From Thioglobus_B sp964403565 (GTDB lineage Bacteria; Pseudomonadota; Gammaproteobacteria; PS1; Pseudothioglobaceae): a DNA stretch of 24,065 nucleotides. The notes beneath the pieces were generated by a model. The model was given only the letters and a program-made list of their open reading frames with translations. It searched no databases and was not told the origin of the DNA. The translations under genes were made by a program, and so were the position numbers. The DNA lies in assembly GCA_964403565.1 (NCBI GenBank), contig CAYOFV010000017.1, positions 1-24,065 of the forward strand, in the 5' to 3' direction. Below are positions 14,195 to 22,099 of this stretch, one piece after another. Position 1 is the first letter of the stretch. Every line of letters starts with the position of its first letter.

Positions 14195-14866
14195 CTAGCT
14201 TTCGCTTGAATCTTCAATATCTTTATGTGGTAAGAATAAACCACATCCAAGAGTGCGATATTTGCCAATGCCTTTTTCTTGAATTAATACTGACTCTGGT
14301 TTTCTTAAATTAGCAATCATTAATGATCTTGTATGTATAACTCTATCATTAGTTTTTATACTGCTTTCTAATCCTGCTAACATTTTTTTAACATTGATGC
14401 CATGGTCTCTTAATTCGTTATAACAATTTTGCAAAAACTCATCTTCACTTGTGCCTTCTTCAAAAGCAACATGTTTTGCAAAAACTACTGACATATCGCT
14501 AAGTAGTTTAGGTTTTAATGTTTTGATAACGTTGACTTCATATTCTCCCAAATCAAGAGTTTTACCAACAATAGAGTTAGCATCTCTTATTCTACTTTTG
14601 GGCATGCGTATGATTAGTTTTGAGCGCTTTGAAGGGTAATAAAAACCATCGGTTTTGTTTTGCTTCCAACCATTGCCATCGGCAACAGAAATATCAAAAA
14701 CTCCACATTTGTCATCTTTCAGCCAGGGTAGTTGTTTAAGGATTGCTTGTGATAGTAAATACGCATGATCCATTGGTAGAATCTTGCTATGAATATTAAA
14801 TACTACATCCTGTACATCATCAGGAATAGTGAAATTCTCTTCTTTTATATCTTCTTGCCAAAACAT
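14195..14866 (-). CDS. Stand-alone Cas6-like RAMP endoribonuclease (Cmx6 / I-MYXAN type)
   Basis: The 223-residue protein resembles the Cas6/Cmx6 group of CRISPR repeat-processing endoribonucleases. The N-terminal VDVVFNI-like strand (DVVFNIHSKILPMDHAYLLS, 20-39) is followed by QLPWL (45-49) and DGNGWKQ. The middle has LIIRMPKSRIRDA (84-96) and the C-terminal part HTRSLMIANLRKPESVLIQ (178-196). The glycine-rich RAMP loop GIGKYRTLGCG (199-209) fits the G-h-G-x5-G-h-G pattern exactly, and LFLPHK follows. H26 and H34 are catalytic-His candidates (inference). No CRISPR repeats or other cas genes are present; it sits among housekeeping genes, divergent from rnc. It could therefore process some cellular RNA. 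The family match is from memory of the motif pattern, not a search. Confidence 0.72.
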   Translation of the reverse strand: MFWQEDIKEENFTIPDDVQDVVFNIHSKILPMDHAYLLSQAILKQLPWLKDDKCGVFDISVADGNGWKQNKTDGFYYPSKRSKLIIRMPKSRIRDANSIVGKTLDLGEYEVNVIKTLKPKLLSDMSVVFAKHVAFEEGTSEDEFLQNCYNELRDHGINVKKMLAGLESSIKTNDRVIHTRSLMIANLRKPESVLIQEKGIGKYRTLGCGLFLPHKDIEDSSES

Positions 14867-14894
14867 GACTTAAGTTATAGTGATAATTCTAAAG

Positions 14895-14905
14895 GTTATA
14901 ATAAC
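14895..14905. promoter_or_regulatory. Symmetric -10 region between the Cas6-like gene and rnc (putative)
   Basis: GTTATAATAAC is an inverted repeat around a central A in the 62-base divergent gap. It contains TATAAT on the plus strand (14897-14902), 27 bases before rnc, and an A/T-rich -10-like hexamer on the other strand. No convincing -35 is visible on either side. Confidence 0.35.
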
Positions 14906-14928
14906 GACTCATTATACAAAGTTCTTGC

Positions 14929-15594
14929 ATGAAAAACTTAGAGCAAAAAATTAACTATAACTTTAGAGACTCATCTTTACTCAAACAAGCACTTACACAT
15001 AGAAGTGTAGGAAAGAATAATAACGAGCGTTTAGAGTTTCTGGGTGATAGTGTATTAGGTGCCGTCATATCATATGAGCTATATAAAAAGTTTCCATATA
15101 TTGATGAAGGTAAATTATCTCGATTGCGCTCTCATCTTGTAAGAGGTCAAACATTAGCAACATTTGGTTCTGAACTTGAATTGGCTGATAAGCTAATCCT
15201 AGGAGCTGGAGAGCTTAGAAGTGGTGGTCATAAAAGAGAGTCGATTCATGCAGATTGTGTTGAGGCAATATTTGGCGCTGTATTCTTGGACTCTGATTAT
15301 GAAACAGTTAAAAAAGTCATTCTTAGTTTATTTAAAGATAGGTTAAATAATATTGATCCAAAGGCATCGCTCAAAGATGCAAAAACCCAGTTGCAAGAGT
15401 ATTTACAAAAACGTGGTAATGTATTACCTCAATATAAGTTAGTTAAAACTGTTGGCAAGGATCACAATGCTGTGTTCTTTATTAATTGCACACTAGAAGA
15501 TCAAAATATACAGGTGGAGCAAAGTGCAAAAAGCATCAAACGTGCTGAACAATCCTGTGCACAAGTATTGCTTGATAGGTTAAAAACATCATGA
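14929..15594 (+). CDS. rnc: Ribonuclease III
   Basis: This 221-residue double-strand-specific endoribonuclease processes rRNA precursors and structured mRNAs. The catalytic domain carries the family signature NERLEFLGDSVLG (32-44) with the metal-binding acids, GKLSRLRSHLV, and HADCVEAIFGAVFLD (107-121, D109 and E112). A C-terminal double-stranded RNA-binding domain (about 150-220) starts with DAKTQLQEYLQKR. It leads the overlapping rnc-era-recO-pdxJ-acpS cluster, the same order as in E. coli but without lepA-lepB in front. Upstream, divergently, lies the Cas6-like gene. It overlaps era by 4 bases (ATGA). Confidence 0.97.
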   Translation: MKNLEQKINYNFRDSSLLKQALTHRSVGKNNNERLEFLGDSVLGAVISYELYKKFPYIDEGKLSRLRSHLVRGQTLATFGSELELADKLILGAGELRSGGHKRESIHADCVEAIFGAVFLDSDYETVKKVILSLFKDRLNNIDPKASLKDAKTQLQEYLQKRGNVLPQYKLVKTVGKDHNAVFFINCTLEDQNIQVEQSAKSIKRAEQSCAQVLLDRLKTS

Positions 15595-16475
15595 GTTTTA
15601 AAGCTGGATTTATTGCGGTTGTTGGTCGTCCAAATATGGGTAAATCTACCCTAATAAACGAACTGCTTGGACAAAAATTATCTATTACTTCGCATCGTCC
15701 GCAAACCACACGACACCGTATACACGCAATTGATACTCGGGATGATTATCAAATGGTTTTTGTTGATACCCCAGGAATACATATTGGCAATGCAAAAGCA
15801 ATAAACTCATATATGAATCGTGCTGCAAGTTCGAGTATTAAAGATGTTGATATGATTTTGTGGCTAATTGAAGCCGGAAAATGGACCAAGGAAGATTCAA
15901 GAGTGTTGGAGCACATTGAGAAAGCTGAAGTTCCGGTTGTTTTATGTATTAATAAAATTGATAAACTTGCAAATCCGCAGGATATTTTGCCGTATTTGCA
16001 AAAAATTGGAGATAAGTATCAGGCAGATGAAATATTTCCAATGTCTGCTTTTAATAAGAAAGATACAAAATCATTGAGAAATTTAATTCTTAAACATCTA
16101 CCTGAGAAAGAAATGATTTTTGATCCAGATTATATTACCGATAGATCCGAGAAGTTTGTAGTAGCAGAATTTGTGCGTGAGAAGCTTATGCGCCACCTAG
16201 CAGATGAGCTACCATACGATCTTACCGTTGAGATTGAAAAGTATGAGTATGATGGAAAAACCCAACATATAGGAGCACGAATTTATGTTGATAAAGCCTC
16301 GCAAAAGAATATTGTAATTGGTAAAAATGGCGAGGTGTTAAAACTTATTGGTACCGAGGCGCGTCAAAGTATAGAAGGTTTTCTTGATAGAAAAGTATTT
16401 CTCAAGCTTTGGGTTAAGGTTCGTAGTGGATGGTCAGATGACAAGCGTTCATTAGCATCACTTGGGTATGACTAA
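15591..16475 (+). CDS. era: GTPase Era
   Basis: This 294-residue essential GTPase assists 30S ribosome assembly and binds the 3' end of 16S rRNA. The G motifs are GRPNMGKS (12-19), DTPG (59-62), NKID (121-124) and SAF (152-154). The C-terminal KH domain has the IGKNG loop (243-247) and the typical LFLDRKVFLKLWVKV-like strand (FLDRKVFLKLWVKVRSGW, 264-281). The start overlaps the rnc stop by 4 bases, so translation is coupled to RNase III. The end overlaps recO by 8 bases if recO begins at its ATG. Confidence 0.97.
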   Translation: MSFKAGFIAVVGRPNMGKSTLINELLGQKLSITSHRPQTTRHRIHAIDTRDDYQMVFVDTPGIHIGNAKAINSYMNRAASSSIKDVDMILWLIEAGKWTKEDSRVLEHIEKAEVPVVLCINKIDKLANPQDILPYLQKIGDKYQADEIFPMSAFNKKDTKSLRNLILKHLPEKEMIFDPDYITDRSEKFVVAEFVREKLMRHLADELPYDLTVEIEKYEYDGKTQHIGARIYVDKASQKNIVIGKNGEVLKLIGTEARQSIEGFLDRKVFLKLWVKVRSGWSDDKRSLASLGYD

Positions 16476-17154
16476 AGTTGATTTAACTCCAGCCTATTTA
16501 TTACATAGAAGAGCTTACAAAGACAACTCATTACTTCTAGATTTTTTAACTTTAGAGCATGGGAAAATTCGCTTAGTTGCCCGTTCTGCAAGAAAGTCAA
16601 AAACCTCTATGCAAATGTTTATGAAGTTAAATATTTCTTTTAGTGGAAAAGTCGAGCTTAAATCTTTAAACAATTGGGAAGTTGATGATACTCCACGTTT
16701 ATTAACTGGAGAAAGGTTAATTTTTGCAATGTATGCCAACGAATTAATTGATAGACTTTTGCATGAGTATGATCCACATTTTGAGATTTTTCATGCTTAT
16801 AAACAATTTATTGAAAACTTAAGCACTATTGATACAGGTAATCAACAATGGTTATTAAGAATTTTTGAAAATATGTTGCTTGATGATTTAGGCTATGGTT
16901 TAAATTTTGATGAAGATATTAATAATAAGCAAGTTGAATTAAGCTCAAACTATACATATATTGAGCAACAAGGGTTTAAAAGCGATGCTCAAGGTATAAT
17001 ATCGGGGAATTTACTTAAACAGTTGTCATTACAAGATTTAAACAACATTCCTAATAAAGATAGTTTAAAAATATGTCGTAATCTTAATAGAATGCGATTG
17101 TCACCTTTGTTAGGATCCAAACCATTAAAAAGCAGGGAGTTATATATTAAATGA
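16468..17154 (+). CDS. recO: DNA repair protein RecO
   Basis: The 228-residue protein mediates RecA loading in the RecFOR recombinational-repair pathway. The N-terminal OB fold is visible in AYLLHRRAYKDNSLLLDFLT and HGKIRLVARSARKSK, followed by the helical C-terminal domain (FAMYANELIDRLLHEYDPH, LRIFENMLLDDLGYG). There is no cysteine zinc finger, as in E. coli RecO. I start it at the ATG at 16468; the frame is also open from a TTG at 16462, two codons earlier. It overlaps era by 8 bases and pdxJ by 4. Sequence divergence is high, as usual for RecO, but the position between era and pdxJ supports the call. Confidence 0.9.
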   Translation: MTKVDLTPAYLLHRRAYKDNSLLLDFLTLEHGKIRLVARSARKSKTSMQMFMKLNISFSGKVELKSLNNWEVDDTPRLLTGERLIFAMYANELIDRLLHEYDPHFEIFHAYKQFIENLSTIDTGNQQWLLRIFENMLLDDLGYGLNFDEDINNKQVELSSNYTYIEQQGFKSDAQGIISGNLLKQLSLQDLNNIPNKDSLKICRNLNRMRLSPLLGSKPLKSRELYIK

Positions 17155-17876
17155 GTATTTTTCTTGGGGTTAATATTGATCATATTGCCACATTAAGACA
17201 GGCTAGAGGTACTACATACCCATCTCCGGTAGATGGAGCATTGTTGTGCGAAAAATCTGGTGCAGATAGTATTACCTTGCATCTTAGAGAAGACAGAAGA
17301 CATATTCAAGACAGTGATGTCGAGATCCTACGTGATAAGCTTACAACCAAGATGAATCTTGAAATGGCTGCAACTGATGAGATGGTAAACATTGCAAGTA
17401 AGATAAAACCAGAAGATTGTTGCTTGGTGCCAGAGAAACGCGAGGAGCTTACTACTGAAGGTGGTCTTGACGTTGCTTCACAAGTGTCAAGAATGAAAGA
17501 TGTATGCTCTAAGCTTAATGATAATGGCGTTACAGTATCATTATTTATTGATGCGCAAAAAAATCAAATAGATGCTGCTAAAGAATGCGGAGCACCTGTT
17601 ATTGAACTACACACAGGACATTATGCTGATTTTGATGGTGATAAACAGTTAGCAGAATTTGAGCGTATAAAAGATATGGCTACATATGCACATTCTATCG
17701 GCTTGCAAGTAAACGCAGGACACGGACTTACATTAGATAACACAATTGCAATTGCTAAATTACCAGAGGTTGTTGAACTTAATATTGGGCATTCTATTAT
17801 TGCTAGAGCTGTTTTTGTTGGGTTAGAGCAGGCAGTTAGAGAAATGAAAGATCTAATTTTAGAGGCGAGAAAATGA
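17151..17876 (+). CDS. pdxJ: Pyridoxine 5'-phosphate synthase
   Basis: This 241-residue TIM-barrel enzyme condenses 1-deoxyxylulose-5-phosphate with the PdxA product to make pyridoxine phosphate. Motifs are LGVNIDHIATLRQARG (5-20), ITLHLREDRRHI (41-52, H44), NLEMAAT (69-75, E71), VPEKREELTTEGG (93-105), IELHTGHYA (151-159), VNAGHGL (187-193, H191) and ELNIGHSIIARAVF (209-222). AGGGAG about 11 bases upstream and a 4-base overlap with recO define the start. With serC at the left edge, the window holds two enzymes of the deoxyxylulose-dependent PLP pathway. Confidence 0.97.
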   Translation: MSIFLGVNIDHIATLRQARGTTYPSPVDGALLCEKSGADSITLHLREDRRHIQDSDVEILRDKLTTKMNLEMAATDEMVNIASKIKPEDCCLVPEKREELTTEGGLDVASQVSRMKDVCSKLNDNGVTVSLFIDAQKNQIDAAKECGAPVIELHTGHYADFDGDKQLAEFERIKDMATYAHSIGLQVNAGHGLTLDNTIAIAKLPEVVELNIGHSIIARAVFVGLEQAVREMKDLILEARK

Positions 17877-18256
17877 TCTACGGTGTTGGTACAGATATTG
17901 TAAGTATTGATAGAGTTGAGCACATTCTAAGCAAAAATAAAGATGGCTTTGTAAGGCGAGTTCTTTCTGAACATGAACAAGCACTTTTTGCCAATAAAGG
18001 CAATAGTGCATCTTACTGTGCTAAACGTTTTGCCGCTAAAGAGGCATTTGCTAAAGCCCTTGGAACTGGAATTGGTAAAGTTGTTAGTTTTCAAGATTTA
18101 ACAGTAAGGAATAATGAAGAGGGCAAACCTTACTTCATTCCTAGTGAAAAACTAAGACTGTATTTGGTTGATAAAAAAATCAAACAAGCGCACTTAAGTC
18201 TTTCAGATGAAAAGTATAACGCAGTGGCTTTTGTAGTATTAGAAACACAAGAGTAG
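17873..18256 (+). CDS. acpS: Holo-[acyl-carrier-protein] synthase
   Basis: This 127-residue enzyme transfers 4'-phosphopantetheine from CoA to apo-acyl carrier protein, activating fatty-acid synthesis. The Mg-binding motifs are GVGTDIVSIDRVE (4-16, D8) and CAKRFAAKEAFAKALGTGIG (49-68, E57), the signature of AcpS-type phosphopantetheinyl transferases. The start overlaps pdxJ by 4 bases and is preceded by AGAGGCGAG. It ends the rnc cluster; the next gene converges 18 bases away. Confidence 0.97.
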   Translation: MIYGVGTDIVSIDRVEHILSKNKDGFVRRVLSEHEQALFANKGNSASYCAKRFAAKEAFAKALGTGIGKVVSFQDLTVRNNEEGKPYFIPSEKLRLYLVDKKIKQAHLSLSDEKYNAVAFVVLETQE

Positions 18257-18274
18257 TTATTTATTCAGATCTGG

Positions 18275-18991
18275 TTATTTAGAACATAGATCAATAGATC
18301 TGGCAATATATCTTGTATCCACAGGGTTTAAGTCATGATGTCTATGCGACATAATTACATGCGATTTGCCACGAAGAGCCATAACATTATTCATATTTTG
18401 TGAGTGTTGGGTGCTAACCATGTTGCTCATTATTGAGCTATCACGCACAATAGAAACATAACAAATATCAGGGTGTTGCTGTTGATTAAGCTGCTTTAAA
18501 AAGATTGAACGACGTCTAATGTTTCCATATAAGCCTTTAGCTTCATCATAGATGTCAAATACAGGGATAAAGCTAGTAAATGGCATAACTCCGGTAGCCA
18601 TGTTGCTAATAAAAGCGATGTTAGATCCAAGATGTGGAGAAGATATTGTTACAAGAGACTTGATGTTTAAGTCTTTACGCGTAACGGTTAAATAACGCGC
18701 AACAACACCACCTGCTGAATGACCAATAAGAATGATCGGCTCATTATGATGCTTTTTTAATTGCTCAAGTTGGATTGATAAAACATTTGCTTGAACAGCT
18801 ATTGGAGCTCTACTTGGGAGTTGGGCAGAATAGATTGTATGCTTATTAGCATAGTGATTACTCAGATTTTGATAAATTCTATTTTTGTGCCAAACAGAAG
18901 CGTGAGAGTCGTAACCATGAATTAAAACAACAACATCAGCAATAGAGTTTAATGAAAATAACAGGGCAAATATAGTTAGTATTTTTCTCAT
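18275..18991 (-). CDS. Exported lipase-like alpha/beta hydrolase
   Basis: The 238-residue protein has a short signal peptide (1-18, ending NSIA) directly before the first strand of an alpha/beta-hydrolase fold, VVVLIHGYDSH (20-30) with the HG oxyanion motif. The nucleophile elbow is GHSAGGVVARYL (90-101, S92), followed by VTISSPHLGSNIAF (114-127), typical of lipases and PGAP1-like esterases. The catalytic His is probably in MSHRHHDLN (214-222). The substrate is unknown; a periplasmic esterase or lipase is the likely role. It lies 72 bases downstream of ubiG on the same strand and converges on acpS. Confidence 0.8.
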   Translation of the reverse strand: MRKILTIFALLFSLNSIADVVVLIHGYDSHASVWHKNRIYQNLSNHYANKHTIYSAQLPSRAPIAVQANVLSIQLEQLKKHHNEPIILIGHSAGGVVARYLTVTRKDLNIKSLVTISSPHLGSNIAFISNMATGVMPFTSFIPVFDIYDEAKGLYGNIRRRSIFLKQLNQQQHPDICYVSIVRDSSIMSNMVSTQHSQNMNNVMALRGKSHVIMSHRHHDLNPVDTRYIARSIDLCSK

Positions 18992-19063
18992 ATCTATAAA
19001 GATAATTAAAATTTATACTGCTATTCTACCACACCTATATTAGAAAAACATGATATAGATCAA

Positions 19064-19762
19064 TTATTTTCGATAAAAACACAAGTAGTTAACGCTAACA
19101 TCATGCTCGAGTTTGTACATTTTAGTAAGAGGATTGTATGTCATGCCAATGATGCTATCAAGTGTAAGGTTAGCAGCTCTTGCGGCAATATCCATCTCTG
19201 ATGGTTTGATAAATTTATCAAAATCATGAGTGCCTTGAGGTAGTAATTTTAGAATGTATTCAGCACCAATAATGGCAAATAAATAAGATTTAGGATTGCG
19301 GTTTATAGTTGAAAAGAAAACTTCGCCACCATCTTTTACAAGCTCAGAGCATGCTTTAATGATAGAAGATGGATCAGGCACGTGTTCTAACATTTCTAAA
19401 CAGGTAACAACATCAAATTCGCCTGCATGTTGTTGCGCAAACTCTTCAGCAGGAATTTTTTGATAATCAATATTAAGACCTGATTCTAATAAATGTAGTT
19501 TTGCAACTTCAAGTCCAGCTTCAGCCATGTCAATTCCAGTAACGTCTGCTCCTTCAAGTGCAAGAGCTTCAGCTAATATTCCACCACCACAGCCAACATC
19601 AAGGATTTTTTTACCTTGCAGGGATCCACCACATTTTTCTTTAATATAATTAAGTCTTAAGGGGTTTATCTCATGTAGAGGCTTAAATTCAGACTCTTTA
19701 TCCCACCAGCGAGAAGCTAGTTGTGCAAACTTGTCTACTTCGTCAAAATCAACATTACTCAT
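19064..19762 (-). CDS. ubiG: Ubiquinone biosynthesis O-methyltransferase
   Basis: This 232-residue SAM-dependent enzyme performs both O-methylations of ubiquinone synthesis. The N-terminal EVDKFAQLASRWWDKESEFKPLH is UbiG-specific. SAM motif I is ILDVGCGGGILAE (53-65), and CLEMLEHVPDP marks the later motif. The segment with PKSYLFAIIGAEYILKLLPQG and HDFDKFIKPSE corresponds to the membrane-interacting insertion of UbiG. It is coupled to the peroxiredoxin gene by a 4-base overlap. Ubiquinone implies an aerobic or nitrate-respiring electron chain. Confidence 0.96.
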   Translation of the reverse strand: MSNVDFDEVDKFAQLASRWWDKESEFKPLHEINPLRLNYIKEKCGGSLQGKKILDVGCGGGILAEALALEGADVTGIDMAEAGLEVAKLHLLESGLNIDYQKIPAEEFAQQHAGEFDVVTCLEMLEHVPDPSSIIKACSELVKDGGEVFFSTINRNPKSYLFAIIGAEYILKLLPQGTHDFDKFIKPSEMDIAARAANLTLDSIIGMTYNPLTKMYKLEHDVSVNYLCFYRK

Positions 19763-20208
19763 AATTCTTTTACCGCCTCTAAAACTTCATCAACATGACC
19801 TTTAACTTTAACTTTATCCCAATGTTTAATAATATCACCATCTGCAGAGATTAAGAATGTGGAGCGCACAATTCCCATATATTCTCTACCGTAAAGTTTT
19901 TTAAGTTGTATAACACCAAAAGCATTACACAAGGTTTCGTCTGGATCAGATATTAATTCGAACGGAAACTCTTGTTTAGCTTTAAAGTTTTCATGCGACT
20001 TAAGACTATCTCTACTAACACCATATATTATTGTATTAGCATTCAAGAAAGCTTGATGATTGTCTCTAAAGTCTTTTCCTTCGGTTGTGCATCCTGGAGT
20101 TGAATCTTTTGGATAGAAATAAAGAACAATATTTTTTCCATTTGGATCTGGAATTGTAACTTCTAAATCACTAGTTGCTTGACAGGTTAGTTTCGATATC
20201 TTTTCCAC
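19759..20208 (-). CDS. bcp: Peroxiredoxin, PrxQ/Bcp type, apparently lacking the usual resolving Cys
   Basis: This thiol peroxidase reduces H2O2 and organic hydroperoxides. VLYFYPKDSTPGCTTEGKDFRDN contains the peroxidatic Cys (residue 40 from the chosen start) in the PGCT motif. The resolving Cys found five residues later in E. coli Bcp (PGCTxxxC) is absent; here that position is Lys. Other cysteines at 9 and 94 might substitute, or it may work as a 1-Cys enzyme. I chose the GTG at 20208 because the family N-terminus begins near VEKISKLTC; in-frame ATGs at 20226 and 20241 are alternatives that add basic, unconserved residues and reach into the lepA leader. None has a strong ribosome binding site. 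Confidence 0.85.
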   Translation of the reverse strand: MEKISKLTCQATSDLEVTIPDPNGKNIVLYFYPKDSTPGCTTEGKDFRDNHQAFLNANTIIYGVSRDSLKSHENFKAKQEFPFELISDPDETLCNAFGVIQLKKLYGREYMGIVRSTFLISADGDIIKHWDKVKVKGHVDEVLEAVKEL

Positions 20209-20213
20209 TCTAG

Positions 20214-20219
20214 TATAAT
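20214..20219 (+). promoter_or_regulatory. Putative -10 for lepA
   Basis: A consensus TATAAT lies 34 bases before the lepA start, in the gap between divergent bcp and lepA. A perfect TTGACA at 20179-20184 is too far upstream (29-base spacer) to be its -35, and at the proper distance only a weak TTTCGA is present. Confidence 0.35.
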
Positions 20220-20253
20220 GCCTCATTCTCAAAACTTTCATTTTATCATTTTG

Positions 20254-22041
20254 ATGGATAACATCCGAAATTTTTCAATTATTGCTCATATCGATCACGG
20301 TAAATCTACCATTGCTGATAGGTTTATTCAGTATTGCGGAGGTCTAAGTGATCGTGAAATGTCACAGCAAGTACTTGATTCAATGGATATTGAAAAAGAA
20401 CGTGGAATTACAATTAAATCACAAAGTGTAACTCTTGATTACAAGGCAAAAAATGGACAAACGTATCAATTAAACTTTATTGATACTCCTGGACATGTAG
20501 ATTTTTCTTATGAGGTTTCCAGATCATTATCAGCATGTGAGGGTGCACTACTTATTGTCGATGCTTCACAAGGGGTTGAGGCGCAAACTGTAGCAAATTG
20601 TTATACAGCGATTGATCAAGGTTTGGAAGTGGTTCCAGTATTAAACAAGATTGATCTTCCAGCTGCTGATCCTGAGAGAGTTGTTGATGAAATTGAAGAT
20701 GTTATTGGGGTAGAGGCACATGATGCTGTGCATGCGAGCGCAAAGTCAGGAATTGGAATTCAAGACATTCTTGAGCAAATTGTAGAAAAAGTTCCAGCTC
20801 CAGAGGGGAATGTTGACGCTCCAATTAAAGCTCTTATTATTGATTCATGGTTTGATAATTATCTAGGCGTTGTGTCGTTAGTTCGTGTGATTGATGGTGA
20901 AATTAAAGCCAAAACTAAAATTAAGATGTTTTCAACTAGTGAAGAGCATTTAGTTGATGAAGTAGGTGTATTTACACCAAAACGCACAGTTACAGATAGT
21001 TTAAAAGCTGGCGAGGTTGGATTTTTAATTGCTAGTATTAAAGATATTCATGGTGCTCCAGTTGGCGACACTATTACTGGTAGTAAAAACCCTGCGTTAG
21101 AACCACTTGAAGGATTTAAGCCAATTCAACCACGTGTATTTGCTGGCATCTTTCCAATATCTGGAGAAGATTATGAAAAGTTCCGCGATGCTTTGGCTAA
21201 GTTGCGCCTAAATGATGCTGCCTTGCAGTATGAACCAGAAAATTCAGATGCTCTTGGGTTTGGATTTAGAATTGGTTTTCTTGGTCTTTTGCATATGGAG
21301 ATTATTCAGGAGCGCTTAGAGCGCGAATATGATCTTGATTTAATAACCACAGCACCTACTGTTATCTATGAGATTTTAGACACAAAGGGAAATATTCATT
21401 ATGTTGATAGCCCATCAAAAATGCCAGCTAATCAATCAATTGAAGAATTTAGAGAGCCTATTATTACTGCCAATATCTTAGTAACAGATGAGTATGTAGG
21501 TCCAGTTATTAGCCTGTGTGTGGAAAAACGCGGTGTGCAAAAAAGTATTACTTATATGGGTAAGCAAGTACAGCTGGTTTATGAACTACCACTGAATGAA
21601 GTGGTGCTAGATTTCTTTGATAGGCTTAAGTCTGTATCACGTGGTTTTGCCTCAATGGATTATCAATTTGAACGCTATCAAGCATCAGACTTAATTCGAC
21701 TTGATATTATGATTAATGGTGAAACAGTTGATGCACTAGCACTTATTATTCATAGAGATGATTCAGTACGCAAGGGTCGCGAAATTGCCGAAAAAATGAA
21801 AGAGCTTATTCCTAGACAAATGTTTGATGTTGCAATTCAAGCATGTATAGGCGCTAAGATTATTTCTCGAAGCAATGTAAAAGCTCTTAGAAAAAATGTA
21901 ACAGCTAAATGCTATGGTGGTGATGCATCGCGTAAACGCAAATTATTAGAAAAGCAGAAAAAAGGTAAAAAGCGTATGCGTAGTGTTGGCAGGGTAGATA
22001 TACCACAGGAAGCCTTCCTGGCTGTTCTACATATCGATTAA
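20254..22041 (+). CDS. lepA: Elongation factor 4 (LepA GTPase)
   Basis: This 595-residue translational GTPase back-translocates or remodels stalled ribosomes. The G domain has AHIDHGKST (11-19), KERGITIKSQ, DTPGH (77-81) and NKIDLPAAD (131-139). The LepA-specific C-terminal domain is present (KNVTAKCYGGDASRKRKLL and KGKKRMRSVGRVDIPQEAF segments). The start at 20254 gives the family N-terminus NIRNFSIIAHIDHGKST; an upstream in-frame ATG at 20218 adds 12 unconserved residues. No lepB follows, unlike the lepA-lepB order in E. coli; the next gene is convergent. Confidence 0.97.
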   Translation: MDNIRNFSIIAHIDHGKSTIADRFIQYCGGLSDREMSQQVLDSMDIEKERGITIKSQSVTLDYKAKNGQTYQLNFIDTPGHVDFSYEVSRSLSACEGALLIVDASQGVEAQTVANCYTAIDQGLEVVPVLNKIDLPAADPERVVDEIEDVIGVEAHDAVHASAKSGIGIQDILEQIVEKVPAPEGNVDAPIKALIIDSWFDNYLGVVSLVRVIDGEIKAKTKIKMFSTSEEHLVDEVGVFTPKRTVTDSLKAGEVGFLIASIKDIHGAPVGDTITGSKNPALEPLEGFKPIQPRVFAGIFPISGEDYEKFRDALAKLRLNDAALQYEPENSDALGFGFRIGFLGLLHMEIIQERLEREYDLDLITTAPTVIYEILDTKGNIHYVDSPSKMPANQSIEEFREPIITANILVTDEYVGPVISLCVEKRGVQKSITYMGKQVQLVYELPLNEVVLDFFDRLKSVSRGFASMDYQFERYQASDLIRLDIMINGETVDALALIIHRDDSVRKGREIAEKMKELIPRQMFDVAIQACIGAKIISRSNVKALRKNVTAKCYGGDASRKRKLLEKQKKGKKRMRSVGRVDIPQEAFLAVLHID

Positions 22042-22099
22042 TAAACGTATTTGTTTGTCTATATCTGCGTTATAAAGAAGGCCTAAAAAATTGGCTTAA

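Noticed and set aside
14130..14928. Possible CRISPR array near the Cas6-like gene
   Set aside because: The flanking gaps are only 65 and 62 bases and contain no repeat-spacer structure; nothing like direct repeats of 25-40 bases is seen in the window.
16462..16467. TTG start for recO
   Set aside because: An ATG two codons downstream gives the same protein with a normal start and has no worse ribosome binding context.
20179..20219. TTGACA (20179-20184) and TATAAT (20214-20219) as one sigma-70 promoter
   Set aside because: The 29-base spacer is far outside the 15-19 range; only the -10 is kept as a weak candidate.
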